Source of the DNA: Eudromia elegans
Lineage: Eukaryota; Chordata; Aves; Tinamiformes; Tinamidae
Assembly: GCA_003342815.1 (NCBI GenBank)
Contig: PTEX01000119.1
Span: forward strand, 2,372,242 to 2,436,241
DNA length: 64,000 bases
Direction: 5' to 3'
Shown: in pieces, positions 51,301-63,764 of the stretch
Position numbering within the stretch: position 1 is the stretch's first letter
How the letters are laid out: the number at the start of each line of letters is the position of its first letter
Program-made: the position numbers and the translations under genes
Notes under the pieces: model-generated
What the model saw: only the letters and a program-made list of their open reading frames with translations
What the model was told of the DNA's origin: nothing
The model's database searches: none

Positions 51301-53377
51301 GTTAACTATGTGACCTGTCATATTTAAAGAGAAGAAGGGAGGAGTGAGAATTTGATAAACTGCTGCATCTTATTAAATAGCCTTGAAGCTGAATCATTTA
51401 AATGCTTTCTAGAGATTTTCAAATTGCTTCACTGAATTACTATCAATACACCTGTGCAATGAACTCACTAAACAGAATTCTCCCAATACTAACAGTATTG
51501 TTTAAAAGGAGACATTTTAAAAGAAAAGGTAATGCAATTGCCAGTTTCTCTAATGTGCATTCTTAATGAATTTTATCAGAAGACTGATTCACATAGTACA
51601 TGCACAATTAGCTGTGCCTACATTTGACATACCACAATTGCCACATTAGCCTTGGTTTTGTTACTTTTTGGAACCATTTTTTTCTAACACATATTGTGCA
51701 GCGAGGTAATTCCCTAAGTATTATGTAGTTATAGCATATATACAGTTACAAGTCCCTCTTTTATTGCTCATGTCCATTGTTGTGCATAGATAAAAAGAGG
51801 TGTGCTTAATCAGTTGCTAAATATGATAGAATAATGTCTCTTTTGCATCTGGCTTTGGGGTAAAACCAGCAAAGATGTGACTTGTGCTAACTGGTCCAAG
51901 ACTCTTTTCTGAAATGCAATAGACTGTATCATTTTTAAATGAACAATGTTATAATAAAATAATAATACATCTACTATTCTCGTACCATGTTGTATGATAT
52001 TGGGTTTACTATAGCTTCAACTTGAATGTATCAATCCTATCTTACATAATAATACACTTTCATATATTGATCATGGATAGTGAAGATTTTTAGAAAGTCT
52101 TTATGCAACTTCGTTTTGTTTTACTTCACCCTCTCTTCTTCACTTCTGCCTTCCACCATCTCTAATGACTTGTGAACTGTGCTGAATGTTCCAGTTTTTT
52201 CTATCAGGATGTACAGATGTATGAGTACACCTTATACTATCTTAGCAGTGAACAGAAGCTAAGGAGTCATTCCTCCTTCCAGTTTTGGCATTCCTCCAAT
52301 TCTGACCTTGGCTGATCTTGCTATGTGTGTTCGCAGTGGATGTATTGTAGGATGTGTTAGGAGCTTAAGCAGGGTCGTGGTGATGGCCACAGGTGCTACT
52401 GCCAATATCTGAGAACCATGCAGAAGCCTCACTGTGGGACCTCATCATCTGGGGCACTGTCTTTGGCATGCGCTATTTATCTTCATATAACAGATATGAA
52501 GACCACTTGAAGGTGTAAGACTATTTATTCTATCATGTTGGCCAGCATGGGCTTCTGAGTTTATTTATTTTTTGTTGTCTGTGTTTGTCTAATGATTTGT
52601 GTTTTGTCTATTTAAAAGATCAGCTAATATGAAATCATGTTAAAATGTTAGTAGATAGATCCTACTGAGAATTAAAAAGAAAAAACATTACTGAAAAAAT
52701 ACAAGTCGCTAAAATGAAAGCTTTTCCCCCAAGATTCAGAATTATATATCAAAATATATTTTCATATATTTATAAGGTTCTTTCTTCTTGAGCAGAATGA
52801 AAAGTAGAAAACACCTTACAGCGATAATTGTTACTTGAACAAGGGTGCATTTTTTTTCTTGAATGAACGAGATATAACATTTCTGAGTTATTATAAAGTG
52901 TTTCAACTGGACCAAGGAAAATTTCTGCCTGTTAGTATTTTGATGTTATGGCAGGCTACTTAAAACCATGATTTTTTTTTTTTTTTAATTTATAAGAGGC
53001 TTTATATGTAATGTTGATGTGTACAGGCAATACCCTGAAGGTATAATGCAAAATTACTAATATCAATAAAATGACAAGTTGTGAAAATACCGAAATTCTG
53101 CAAAAACAGAAGGAAAACTCCCAAAGGGCTTACATTTACAGTAAAAGACCAGAATCAGTTCACAAATACAGATATATGAGAGGATACAAGAAAACATAGT
53201 TGAAATTTAAGTAGGCATAATAGCCCAAAGAGTTTTAATGAATGAACTGAGGTAGAACAAAGGAGCTGGTTTGCAGGAAGAGCAGCAGAAAGCAGTTAAA
53301 ATTTACTGAGTATGATATGCAGGCTGTCATTGTGGGCCGAATAAAGTATTGCACTCTGAAAAAATGACACGCAAAAT

Positions 53378-53857
53378 CACAGAATCACAGAATCACAGAA
53401 TCTTTAGGGTTGGAAGGGACCTCTAGAGATCATCTAGTCCAACCCCACTGCTCCAGCAGGGACACCCAGAGCACAGGGCACAGGGTGGCATCCAGGCGGG
53501 TTCGGAAGATCTCCAGAGACGGAGACTCCACAGCCTCTCTGGGCAGCCTGTGCCAGGGCTCTGTCACCCTCACAGGAAAGAAGTTCCTCCTCACCCAGAG
53601 ATGAAACCTCCTATGCCTCAGCTTAAAACCACTGCCCCTTGTTCTATCACCAGCCACTATGGAAAACAGTTTAGCTCCCTCCTCCGTACAATCATACCTC
53701 AGGAACTTGTACATGTTGATTAGATCCCCTCTCAGCCTTCTCTTATCTAGGCTAAACAGGCCCAGCTCATTTAACTTCTTCTCATATGATAGGTGCTCCA
53801 GTCCCTTGATCATCTTGTTCGCTCGTCTCTGAACCTTCTCTAGGAGCTCCACGCTTT
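53378..53857 (-). mobile_element. CR1: 5'-truncated CR1 LINE, 3' end
   Basis: Minus-strand CR1 of about 480 bp. The 3' end is a run of octamers, seen on the plus strand as three copies of AATCACAG followed by AATC. The 3' UTR here (a CCACTGCTCCAGCAGGGACA stretch near 53445-53464) differs from the 2553 type, so this is another CR1 subfamily. The C-terminal pol frame is open for 140 codons. Homology stops at about 53857, some 23 bp before the compact LTR begins. Confidence 0.93.
53430..53852 (-). pseudogene. CR1 ORF2 C-terminal fragment
   Basis: A 140-codon open stretch of the CR1 pol C-terminus beyond the RT palm. It starts M-E-L-L-E-K-V-Q-R-R-A-N-K-M-I. It continues through the [14 protein letters not shown] block and the R-N-F-F-P-V-R-V-T-E block, and finishes in the 3' UTR-proximal part. 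The RT core and the endonuclease are absent through 5' truncation, so it is a dead fragment although no stop breaks it. Confidence 0.85.
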
Positions 53858-53927
53858 TTAAACAAATTGTTTAGAAAGACTGTGTTGCTACCATTGCTGC
53901 TGCTGAGGCACAGCTGTGGATAATGAA

Positions 53928-53999
53928 GTGTACACAGGGGTGTACACGGGGGTGTACAGCGGGGTATACACGGGGATGTACAGAGGGGTGTACAGCAGG
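53928..53999 (+). repeat. Six 12-bp tandem units in the LTR U3
   Basis: Six head-to-tail 12-mers follow the pattern RTRTACASVRGG. The first is GTGTACACAGGG and the last GTGTACAGCAGG; a partial GTGTCC follows. They have the position expected for retroviral enhancer repeats. Confidence 0.92.
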
Positions 54000-54126
54000 G
54001 TGTCCTTGAACAGGCTTCAGATAGGCGAATGCGGCTAGGCACTTAGTAACATGCTTAGCAACCAATCATCGTACGCCAGGTCGCAAGGCTAGCGCTCGAG
54101 TGTATTAGAACCTGCACTTTTCAGGC

Positions 54127-54132
54127 AATAAA
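54127..54132 (+). terminator. AATAAA polyadenylation signal of the compact LTR
   Basis: Canonical hexamer 65 bp after the CCAAT box and about 90 bp before the proposed LTR end, a normal LTR arrangement. Confidence 0.5.
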
Positions 54133-57100
54133 CAGAGCTAGATGTAACTCACATTGAGTCTCAGTCTGGTGTGAGTCCCGGCTCACTCATAAGCTTCATC
54201 GACTTGGATCTCCAACACACAGCCTCGGTCTTGCTGAGTTCTGATAGAAGACTAGACTCTTCTTGAGATCTTGAAGCAGAAATTACTACCTTCCCACCCC
54301 AAAGAGCAACAACCTGAAAACAGAGACACATGAGTGTCTGTGTAATTTAGGGTGCTCAATTAACCACTACTAGAGCAAGAATTTGCTAAGTGAAAAATTA
54401 GCATTGTTCAAGATTAAGTTACTAATGAGCAGAAAATGTTTCAACATAGTCCTTAATAGTTCATGCACTCTGTATACTGAAAAAAGTACCGAACATGCAA
54501 AATGAAAATTAATTCCAGATGTATTTTCTAGAATATTTTGCAGAAGTGAAGATAAAGCAGTGAGTAAGTTTCATATCATATAAAGAGAAACACACAAGAT
54601 GGAAGATATCAGGTAAGAATGATAGCAGAATAATGTTATACAAATGCATAGAGAAACACTTTGGACAAAAGAGACTGAAAAATCTGTGAGATCATTGGAA
54701 TGCTTTTAAGTGGCTTTCTATAAAGAACCTCAATAAGGTGATAATGGTGTCTCAGAATTATCTCAGGCTATAAAACCTACTGTGTAGGCAATGATGCAAA
54801 CTGAAACAAAACTCATGATGATGACACAAGAAAAAATCTCAAGGAAGTCTTTTTAAAATTTGTTTCTCTGAAATGACCTTATTAGAAATTACTGGAGCAT
54901 AACAGGCAGTTGTGGATTTTCCTTGGCTTATTCCAGGTGACATCACAGTCTGTTTTAGCGACACTTGATTTTGGCCTGTAATTCAGTGGCTATTAATGTT
55001 AATATTTCATAGCGAAGTGTAGGTTTGATGCAGGGGGGCTGAAACCTCTAATTTCAATTTAGCTTCAATTTAATACTTGTCAAAATAATAAAGCATCTAT
55101 AGAAAGGATAGCAGAGACATCAGTCTATATTTAGCCCTGCCAAATTACCGAACAGCATTAGTAAAGGAGGTGCTCCAACATGTTCTTCAGTAGCGAGCTG
55201 GAAAGAAGAGTGCTTTAACTGCTAGAGACTAGCATCCCTGGAGTGTTACTGTGATGCTGCAAATGTACAAAGACACAGACAAGGTCGAATGAAAAAGCTG
55301 CCTGTTTCAGAGGCCTCAAGCTACCACTTGATGAAAATGACAGTGTCCATAACTATGATGGGGAATGATGTTGACCAGCTATAGGGTAGGCACATGAGCT
55401 GCATTCACACTTATGTCCTTCAACAGTCACGTCCTGTGAGGAAACAGCTGATTTATCTCCTCAAAATTCAAAAAGGAGTGGAGAAGAATGACCCTTACCA
55501 TGTTGCCTGAAAACATCTTGGGCAGGTGGTAGATCATACAATTCTCAGTGAAACGAGCCTTTAAAAATAATCTTTGAAATCTCACTGTATGAAGAAGGGG
55601 ATCAACATGCTGCCTTGAACATTTTAATTTAAACCTTTCCCAGGAACATGCATCTATCATTTTACTTCCTATCACTAGTGAGCCAACCCCAAAATGTTTA
55701 TTTTCCCTTTGTTAAACTAGCAGTGTCTTGAATACTCCATTGTATTGATAGCACTCCACGAACAAATAGAGCTGACATCTCTCAACTTTCTCATTAATAT
55801 CCTCTAAACTAGTTTCTTAGTTCTAGTTTCTTAAAACTAGTTTCTATAGTCATAAATGTGTTTCACTTGACACATCACAGTTTCCACAGTCCTCAGAAGT
55901 TTCCAACCTGAAGAGGTTCTTTGCTCAGGAGTTTTTACAATTGCACAGAAAAACAGCTTGCTGTTTACAGATTAGCATCACTCAACACAAAATTCTCTAA
56001 GACCATGTTTATATCTACAGAATTAGTACCAAGATCAAATTCTTGAGCTGGACCCTGTACTACAATCTGAAAGACTGGCATGCGAATGATGGTCAGAGTT
56101 TACATTACAAGCTGGCCTCAGAATTACCTCATGTTGGATAAGCTTTAGTAATGATTTATAAGAATCTATGTATCTGTTGATCTAAAGGCAAAGATATGTC
56201 AATACAATTCATATAATTTACTATATCACTATATATTCAAATTCAACTTCAACTATGGTGAAGTTGATATGACAAGTATGTCAGTCTCTGCTTATCTGTG
56301 AATCACAGATAATCTGTATTTTCCTTGAAGAGTCTTGTGAATTTGCTACTATACTTGCTGATATATCCGATTTAAAAACAAATCTCACTCTGGGCATCTA
56401 AGGGATACTCCAGTACATTCTTACCATGGAGCATCACAGATGAAGTCACCTATGTGGTACTTTCAGAAATGAGATCCCACTCAAGAAAGAGTTAACCAAA
56501 AATTGTTTATGGTCTTATTTGTTTTTCCAGAAAAAAGAAAAAGGCAATAGGAAAAGGCAATATTTGAAGAGAAACAAGTCTTTTTTCTTTTTTTTTTTTT
56601 TCTCTTTTTTTTTTGTCAGTTGGCCAGTTGTCTCATTGATGGTCATGGAGAGACTTTCATCTGAAATGAAGAAACACAAAGGATGCCTGTCTGGTTCTCT
56701 GCACTGTAGCAAGTTTTAGGATTGAACACTGTTATCTTTAGGAGTACCTGTCAAGCAGTTTGTCAGGATTTTAAATAAAAAAAAAAAAATGTTTCTGCTG
56801 CACGTTCACCATTTAGCATATTTACACTAGTATACTACACGTTTAGTATGTCTGAGTACTATGCATATCTAATTATTATCTATTTAGTATATGCAAAGAA
56901 GTGAGAAAGCTGAATCATTTAAATGGCTGTGGAAAGGGAATACATAGGAAATAAATCTAATATTTATTTTAAAATTTCACTGAATGTTATTTTAAAACTT
57001 AATAATATTTGTTATCCATCAGCTATTCACAGTACTGAAAAAAGAATCAGTGGGTCTGCTTTGGGAAATAGCATTTTTCAACATGTTTGGTTATATTTCA

Positions 57101-57297
57101 CATATAAGAAGAAGAGTCATTATTTAAGATAATTTACAAAACCCATTTTCATCAAGTGTTTTAAATACATTGTCTAAAATTTCAGTTTAAATGCAAGTTG
57201 AACAAAATCATTCCATTACACAGTAATTTGGAGTTAGAATACTATTCAGCAAAATTAAAAAAAAAAAAAGGAACAGTGTTCTTTCTCTTTCTCTCTT

Positions 57298-57313
57298 TAT
57301 ATATATATATATA

Positions 57314-57350
<37 letters not shown>
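57298..57350. repeat. Compound (TA)n-(GT)17 microsatellite
   Basis: A TA run (about 57298-57314) is followed directly by seventeen GT units (57317-57350). A CT-rich stretch precedes it. Alternating purine-pyrimidine sequence of this length can adopt Z-DNA. Confidence 0.95.
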
Positions 57351-57354
<4 letters not shown>

Positions 57355-58261
57355 ATGCCATAGTTGAACAGAACTAAAGGAAGTCTTTGGTTCAAACATG
57401 GTTGATTTTTCAATCTTCCCTACTTTGAACTATAATTAAAAAAAAAAAAAAGTAAGGGGGAAGAGAGACATTATCTGTGCTTTGCAGTTAGTTCCATTTA
57501 TGGGATAAAAATGTTACTTAAAACTATTCTCTGATGATATATTATACAGTTTTCTTAGATGTACCCTTTCAATTTGTATTTGGTAATTTGGTTTCTCGTG
57601 TCTTATCAGCTACCAGAATACTTCTTTTTTTGTACTATACTTCAAATTTTTCAATGTTTTGCAGAAACCTAGAAACTCTAAGCTAAAAGGTTCTTTGATA
57701 CTTAAAATAAGCAATGAAGACCTTTTGATATACTGATAGAAATTCTTTTTCCTCATTGATAATGAAAAATGAGAGTCTATTAACACTGATTATTTCCAGG
57801 ACGCCATTTCATTACTTTTCTTGGGTAGTCAAATCAAAATTCATCATTTAAAATGACTATCCTTTTTCATGTGGCAATGATGCATTTTTCTTTCTAATTA
57901 CTGTCTTAATTTTCTCCAAGCTGCTCACCAAACTATTTCAAAATTCTTAGGATAGAAAAATCTTTTCAAGAGAGAAGGTTTGTATGCCAAACTCATTTAA
58001 TACAAACAGATTTTTTTTGTCTGATTCTAGCTGGTAGAAAATAGTCTTTTACTATTGTATACATACATCACACAGAAGTAAAATATATCAAGACACATTA
58101 AGCAATTTTAGAATAAGCAGTAAATAATTGAAGAATTAGGAAAATCATGTTTCATGAGATTCAAGTGACTAATTAAAAAAACTTTATTTATTTATTCATT
58201 TACTTTTTATATAAAAATGGGGAATTCCATTCCCATCAAAACCACCAACTACAAAGGATGC

Positions 58262-58281
58262 TATCTATCTATCTATCTATG
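58262..58281. repeat. (CTAT)n microsatellite
   Basis: Five CTAT units. Confidence 0.85.
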
Positions 58282-60413
58282 CATCCTATCTGAGGATGTT
58301 TCACTTTGCACCTGTGGAGACAGTGGCAATATCTAAGTGAGTGGAAGGGAACCCACACACTACCACATTACTCCTTCGGCTCCATGTGCCACCAGGAGCT
58401 GTGCCTGAGCCTCACATCCTGCTTTTATCCTGGCAGGCTAGAACTCCATCCTGGTAGGCCTGACTGCTGTAATGGTGGATGTTTTTCAACCAGCAAAACT
58501 GGGAAATCTTTTCCAAGAGGCAACAATTTGAAGGAATGTTGCTCTTGTGAAAATCAGTGAAAAGTAAGCTTCCATGTGCTTTGTTAGCTCCCCTCTTCTT
58601 TCTATTTAATACTGTTCTGGCAGCCCCATGTTCCCTCTGCCTACAAACTGTCCTGTGAATATTGGTAAAGTCAGGAGGATTCAAAAATTATTTTGCTACA
58701 GAACAAGCGTATAAATGCATTATAATTTGGTGATTTTTACAAGGATCAGTGGGCAGTGCTCATGGGGTGTGATGGGCAGTGATGGCCATCATGTCATTTC
58801 CTATTCAGAAAACCTGTTACGTGCTTCATGGCTTGTCTGCCCATGGCTTATGCAGCTGGCATTGCATCTCCCTCTGATTTTGAGAATAGTGCATCAAAAG
58901 ACTAAATTGACATTATTTGAGCATCAACATTTATTAGAGCTGTTCCTTACCTGTGTTCTGGGATGTGGTCAATGTTACTCAAAATGTCTTGTTAAAGGTC
59001 AGTTAAAGGCAGTATTTTAAAAAGCTACAAAAGAAAGTTTAAATGAATCAAATATTGGATTTTTTTTTCACTATAGGCTCAGTAAAACGCATACCTACAG
59101 ATGTGCTTACAGTGCTTATATGTGTAATGGGACATTTTGCTACCTGATCATACATATTTGGAGTTACTGAATTTTAAATGCAGCTCTGCAAATGTGCCAG
59201 TATGTACAGCAACTGTTGCACTTTGCAACAAAGGACAATAACAGCAAAAAAATTAGACACTAAAATGAAGAAGATGTCAACAGGGTAAGGAGTAATTATA
59301 ACCTTTTGTTGGAAGAAAAAAAAAACCAAAAGCTTTGAGAAAGATCAAAAATTGAAGAAGGGGGACTATGCTGAGGAGATGAAACTAATGAAAATGGGAG
59401 ACTAAGGTTCATTTAGGAAAAGTTGTAGCCACAGTGAATAAAGGCCAAGTATGTACATGGCAAAACTTAAAAAGTGAGCTCAAAGCTGAGATTTATAAAC
59501 CTCATAATGTCTATCATAGAGTAGAGCTAGCAACTAAATTTCAGTGCTGGATCTTCTAAATCTATTTTTTTTTTCTCAAATATAAATGAGTGGGTATGCT
59601 CTTATAAAAAAATCTGTTAGAAGAAGATGCAAAATATCTGAAGTTTTTCTTCCTGTTTCTACTAAATAACCAAGAAAATTACAAAGTAAGACCATACTGC
59701 TACAAGGTTTTTTATATTTCTTTTATACAGTGTAGCACATTCTGTCAACCCAAAATAAAAATATTAAAGGAATATATCATTGTACAACCAGTATATTACA
59801 GAGTTGAACAACTGCCAACCCATATGTAAATTGCTTTGTTTCTATTGACCGAAACTGTCTAAGAAACAATAAAAGTACTAAACTGCTACAACTGATGTTC
59901 TAGATTGCAGACACAGCATTGCCAGAGAATAGCTCAGAGCTATTAGAGAGGAGATTAATGGCTTTTAGTGTTGTAAGGCTATTATTAAATTTTTGCACAT
60001 CTGAAATCTTACTTTTTTTTCTTTAAAATTGCCAGTCTTTCCTAAAGAAATGCGACTAAGCACCCTGTGAGTCTTCAATAGTGAAGAGAGGATTTTTTGG
60101 CACATAAAATATGTTACAGGTCAATTAAATGATTTCTCAGTTGTTTCACGAAGGACAGGAATAAATAGAAACCTTAAGACAGGAGTGCGTAGGTCTCTTC
60201 TGATGTCTTTAAATGGCTTTAGTTGGTAATACCGAGGACTCATTTTATACAAAAAAGGAACATTTTTCATGTGTATGTAATCCACTTAGAGTATATCTTG
60301 TAGCTCATTCAGATACAGAGGGAGATAGCTTTTGTGTCTGTTGCAAGAAAAGGAACTTGGCCTTTATTTTTTCTTTCTACTACACTAGAAAATAACAGCA
60401 CGCTAGCCAAACA

Positions 60414-60415
<2 letters not shown>

Positions 60416-60444
<29 letters not shown>
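60416..60444. repeat. (AT)14 microsatellite
   Basis: An uninterrupted AT run, followed by an imperfect TATATGTATATATA tail to about 60461. Confidence 0.95.
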
Positions 60445-61410
60445 CTTATATGTATATATAAAGATTTTAGGACTTGACCTTTGAAAAAACTAATGTGTTT
60501 TCCAAACAAACTTACAAACTTTATTATAGTGCATCGTACACTGCAGTTTGGAAACCAGCTAGAGGAAAAAGTACCTTGTAAATACAAAGTAAATTTAAAG
60601 AAAATGGTCTGAGTGTGTTAGACTGAGCTGTTCTCTTAAGAAAATGCCACACTGTCTGTGGGCTATGAAGCTCTGACTTATGAAACTCTTCCTGAAGGGA
60701 GTGCTCACAAAATCAGCTATTTTGTTAACTTGAAAACCCAAATGATTTGTCTTTTAATTTTTCTAAATGGGAATAAAGGAGCCTAGAAATACACTGAAAC
60801 AGCTGAAATTTTCAGAATTGTTTACACCACTCAAATGTTAGCCTTCAGCTAATGGCTTGTAGCCTTGTGAACACCTGCAAACCCATTCTAGTTAAGGAAT
60901 TGGAAAACTTAATAGTAAGTAGCACTCAGTTTTAGAAGCTGGTCTTTGCAAAAGTATTTACTGACTATATCTTTTTATTAAACCACACTTAGAAAATTAA
61001 ATGCTTACTGATTCTTAAATGTATTTTACTTGTGTGGTGGTCACATTATTCTAGGCTATATATAAGTCTAAAGTCTGTAGAACTACATATATTTTTTATA
61101 TCATAAAGCTATCAATTAATGTGTTAGCATACTATTCTCTGTGTTGTCTGGTGGCAGCATTTATTCCTGTTTCTTAGTTCTTAGTCCTGGAGAAACTTAA
61201 ATACTAAAATAATTGTAGGATGCAATTAAATCAGTAGGCAGAAAGTGGTACATGTTCAAAATGCCTTTATTAATGGACTGCGTATTTGGATTTCTTCATC
61301 CTCAGTGGCAACTTACTTTTTTTTCTAGTTCATCTGAAGAGTTCATCTCAAAAGAGCAAGGGAAAATTTATACTATAGACATTGTGAATGTTGTACTATA
61401 CTCTTATTCC

Positions 61411-61452
61411 GAAAGGATATTAAAAAAAAAAAAAAAATAGAAAGGATACTAA
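61411..61452. repeat. A16 tract flanked by a 13-bp imperfect direct repeat
   Basis: GAAAGGATATTAA (61411-61423) and GAAAGGATACTAA (61440-61452) flank a run of sixteen A (61422-61437). They differ at one position. Confidence 0.8.
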
Positions 61453-62911
61453 ACCAATAATAAAAAATGTGAAGAAAACAATTCAAAAGAAAACTTGAAA
61501 AATGTTTCTGGTTGGTCTCTTTTTATTTCATATTAGCAGATCAGAAGCCTACAGTAAGCATGACTTCTGCCTATAAACATAAGCAAGATTCATGATGAAG
61601 AGCTGAAACACCTCTTTGAGTTTAAAACTGAGGTTGACACACTCAGAGGAAGTAAATGAATTGTGATAAATACATGTTAAGAATGGAAACTAAAAGTTCT
61701 GTAATCACTAGAGCCATCATATTCTAGAAGCACGTTCATGAAAAAACATTATTGGCAAAAATATTTTTACACTGGAACTTCTGCGCTTTCTGAAAGAGAG
61801 AATGTGGTGTCCTTATAGAGGTTTGGCTTGTTCTGGGAACTTCATCTCAGTCATATCCATGTTACCTTTCAGAGGAAGCAGCCTGCTGTTTCACTGTGTC
61901 ATGGGTCCATTGGTTCAAAGCAGTGACCTAAAAACAATCTAATTTGAGGTTGGAATGGTCTAGAATTGGAACAATACCTGATCCTGAATATATTAGTAGT
62001 GCTATACTCCTTGGTGTTTTTAAAATAGCACTGATAAAAACAATTAACTCATAAACAAGTTAAAGCGATAATACCGCTGACACTAAAATAAAAGTTTATT
62101 CATGCGATGCTGATTCCCCACTGTCATCTGCATCTATTTTCATAACGACCAGCAACTTAATGCTTCTGAAAAAGATAACATCCATTTGGAGATCTAGAAG
62201 AGAAGAAGTGCATGCAATAAATATATCTTCTCTTTAAATAATTAATATAAAAAGCCATAGAAGTAAAAAATTTAAAAATTAATTGTAAGGTATGAGTATG
62301 CTGAGAGAACACAGGTTGAAACACTTTAAAAGCTGAGGGCTCCATGAAGTGTTTGCCATGGCCTCAAGGGAGAGGAAGCTTTTCAGGATGTCATATAGTA
62401 TTATCTGTTTTGATTTTGAGCCAGCTGAAACATACGCAGGCAGATGCATGGCCAAACATCACTATTCATTTAATGTCTCTCTGGAAAAGCAAGAGAGAAA
62501 CGAATAAATAAGGAAATTACCACAAGCTGATAGAACCACCAGCTTCCACAGTCCCCTTTGTTCCTCAGTAGAATGGGTAGCATGTCTGAAACAGAACTTT
62601 CTAGTAGGTTTGAGTAAAATTGCATTAGAGCACTCCTTGGAAATATGTGATTTTGTATGCATGCATCTCATCTGGGACACTTAGCTAACAAATCAAAACA
62701 AAAGCATAAATAACTAGCCCAAACACTTCATAGAGCACCTTGAGGAGCGTGCTGTTTCTCATTGAAATTTTCAGGGGAGTGGTTTGAAGGCTGACAAATC
62801 TGAGCTCCTCATTGTAACACAGATATCTAGTTCACAGAAAACATGCAGCAGAGCTCTGTTAAGTGCTTTTTGAGGCACTAGCACCAAGGCTGTGCAGATG
62901 TTTTGGGAACA

Positions 62912-62961
62912 CAGCTCTCCTCCCATGGCTGCCTTTTTGGCAGCTCTCCTCCCATGGCTGC
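62912..62961. repeat. Perfect 21-bp direct repeat, 29-bp period
   Basis: The 21-bp block at 62912-62932 (CAGCTCTCC...ATGGCTGC) is repeated exactly at 62941-62961, with an 8-bp T-rich spacer. Confidence 0.92.
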
Positions 62962-63764
62962 AGAAAGCTCTAATTGGAGTGAGGCAGTGCACTCTCTGAG
63001 CAAAAGCATACCTGCTTTCTGACCAGTGAAAAGGCATTGCCTAGGCATTGCCTTAGTATCTTTCTGAATTTTAGAAAGCAACTGATAAGAATGCACCTAC
63101 GCAGGACACTTGTGTGGAAATCAAGTAAAAGCAGGACAACAGCTGTTAACAATGTGAAGCAATATAAACGTGCAGAAGATCACAAATACCTATAGGCAGT
63201 ATAAATTCGAGGGTAGGGAGAGGGGATGGGAGGAGGTGGTATGCTATAATAACCTCAGAAAAACTGGCTATATGCTAACCTTAGTCTTACATGTGCATGG
63301 ATGTATACTATCGTCTAAACTTTGCATTTGTTTTTTTGATTTTATTTGGATAATAAAATCTCAGAATTGTGAGATATATATTGACTGCCTCTTTTACATA
63401 TGTTCTATTGCTTTGGGGAGTAGTTTACAACTGTTCTAACTTTTAATTTTTGGAATTAATAGGTGATACTGACTACAGAATGAATATTTTTTTAGAGAAA
63501 AGAGTGTTCTGTAGAAAATATTTTCAATATACTCCATACTGTGTATGCATTTTAGGGTCTGATGATGGGTATAAGTTTCCAAAAATCACTGATACTGCAC
63601 TCCTGGGATGGAGGATCTGTTTTGAAGAGAGACTCAAGGCTCTGAGATAAAGTGCTCTGCTGGGGGAATTTAGATGTTAGTGTGTTTTGGATCATAATGT
63701 AATTGTTTCTAGTTATATTTGCCTTAAAAATGAGCATAAGTTTTTGAGTTACTTACTGGATGTT

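Larger units (their letters stand above)
34353..53377. other. About 19 kb of mostly single-copy-looking A+T-rich DNA
   Basis: The longest stretch without a recognisable transposon or gene. Frames are at most 115 codons and lack known motifs. It contains microsatellites and small duplications listed separately (36841-36909, 37129-37200, 44018-44037, 48290-48320). It also has A/T homopolymers (about 37350-37380 and 48213-48232). A less A+T-rich island lies at about 42840-43260, and a possible conserved non-coding stretch at about 48885-48990. Confidence 0.5.
53881..54219 (+). mobile_element. Probable compact ERV solo LTR (339 bp)
   Basis: LTR-like block with 7-bp perfect inverted termini, TGTGTTG at 53881 and CAACACA ending at 54219. 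It has a CCAAT box (54062-54066) and AATAAA (54127-54132), followed by a G/T-containing U5-like stretch. The U3-like part carries six 12-bp tandem units (53928-53999). No tRNA primer-binding site beginning TGG follows the right end, and no viral genes are adjacent, so it looks solo. Matching target duplications were not found: AAAGAC lies on the left and CAGCCT on the right. The exact ends are therefore uncertain. The family is not identified; the length would fit a compact alpharetrovirus-like LTR. Confidence 0.6.
54220..63764. other. About 9.5 kb of A+T-rich non-coding DNA
   Basis: No gene or transposon recognised. It holds microsatellites at 57298-57350, 58262-58281 and 60416-60444. Homopolymer tracts lie at about 56581-56616, 56777-56789 and 61422-61437. 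A 29-bp-period duplication lies at 62912-62961. A less A+T-rich island near 58300-58640 has frames on both strands with no known motif. Confidence 0.5.

Noticed and set aside
53782-54065. Minus-strand frames with cysteine-proline-threonine repeats
   Set aside because: The repetitive peptide is only the translation of the 12-bp LTR array; it crosses the CR1 and LTR boundary.
57208-57399. Frame with a long threonine-histidine repeat
   Set aside because: It is the translation of the (GT)n microsatellite.
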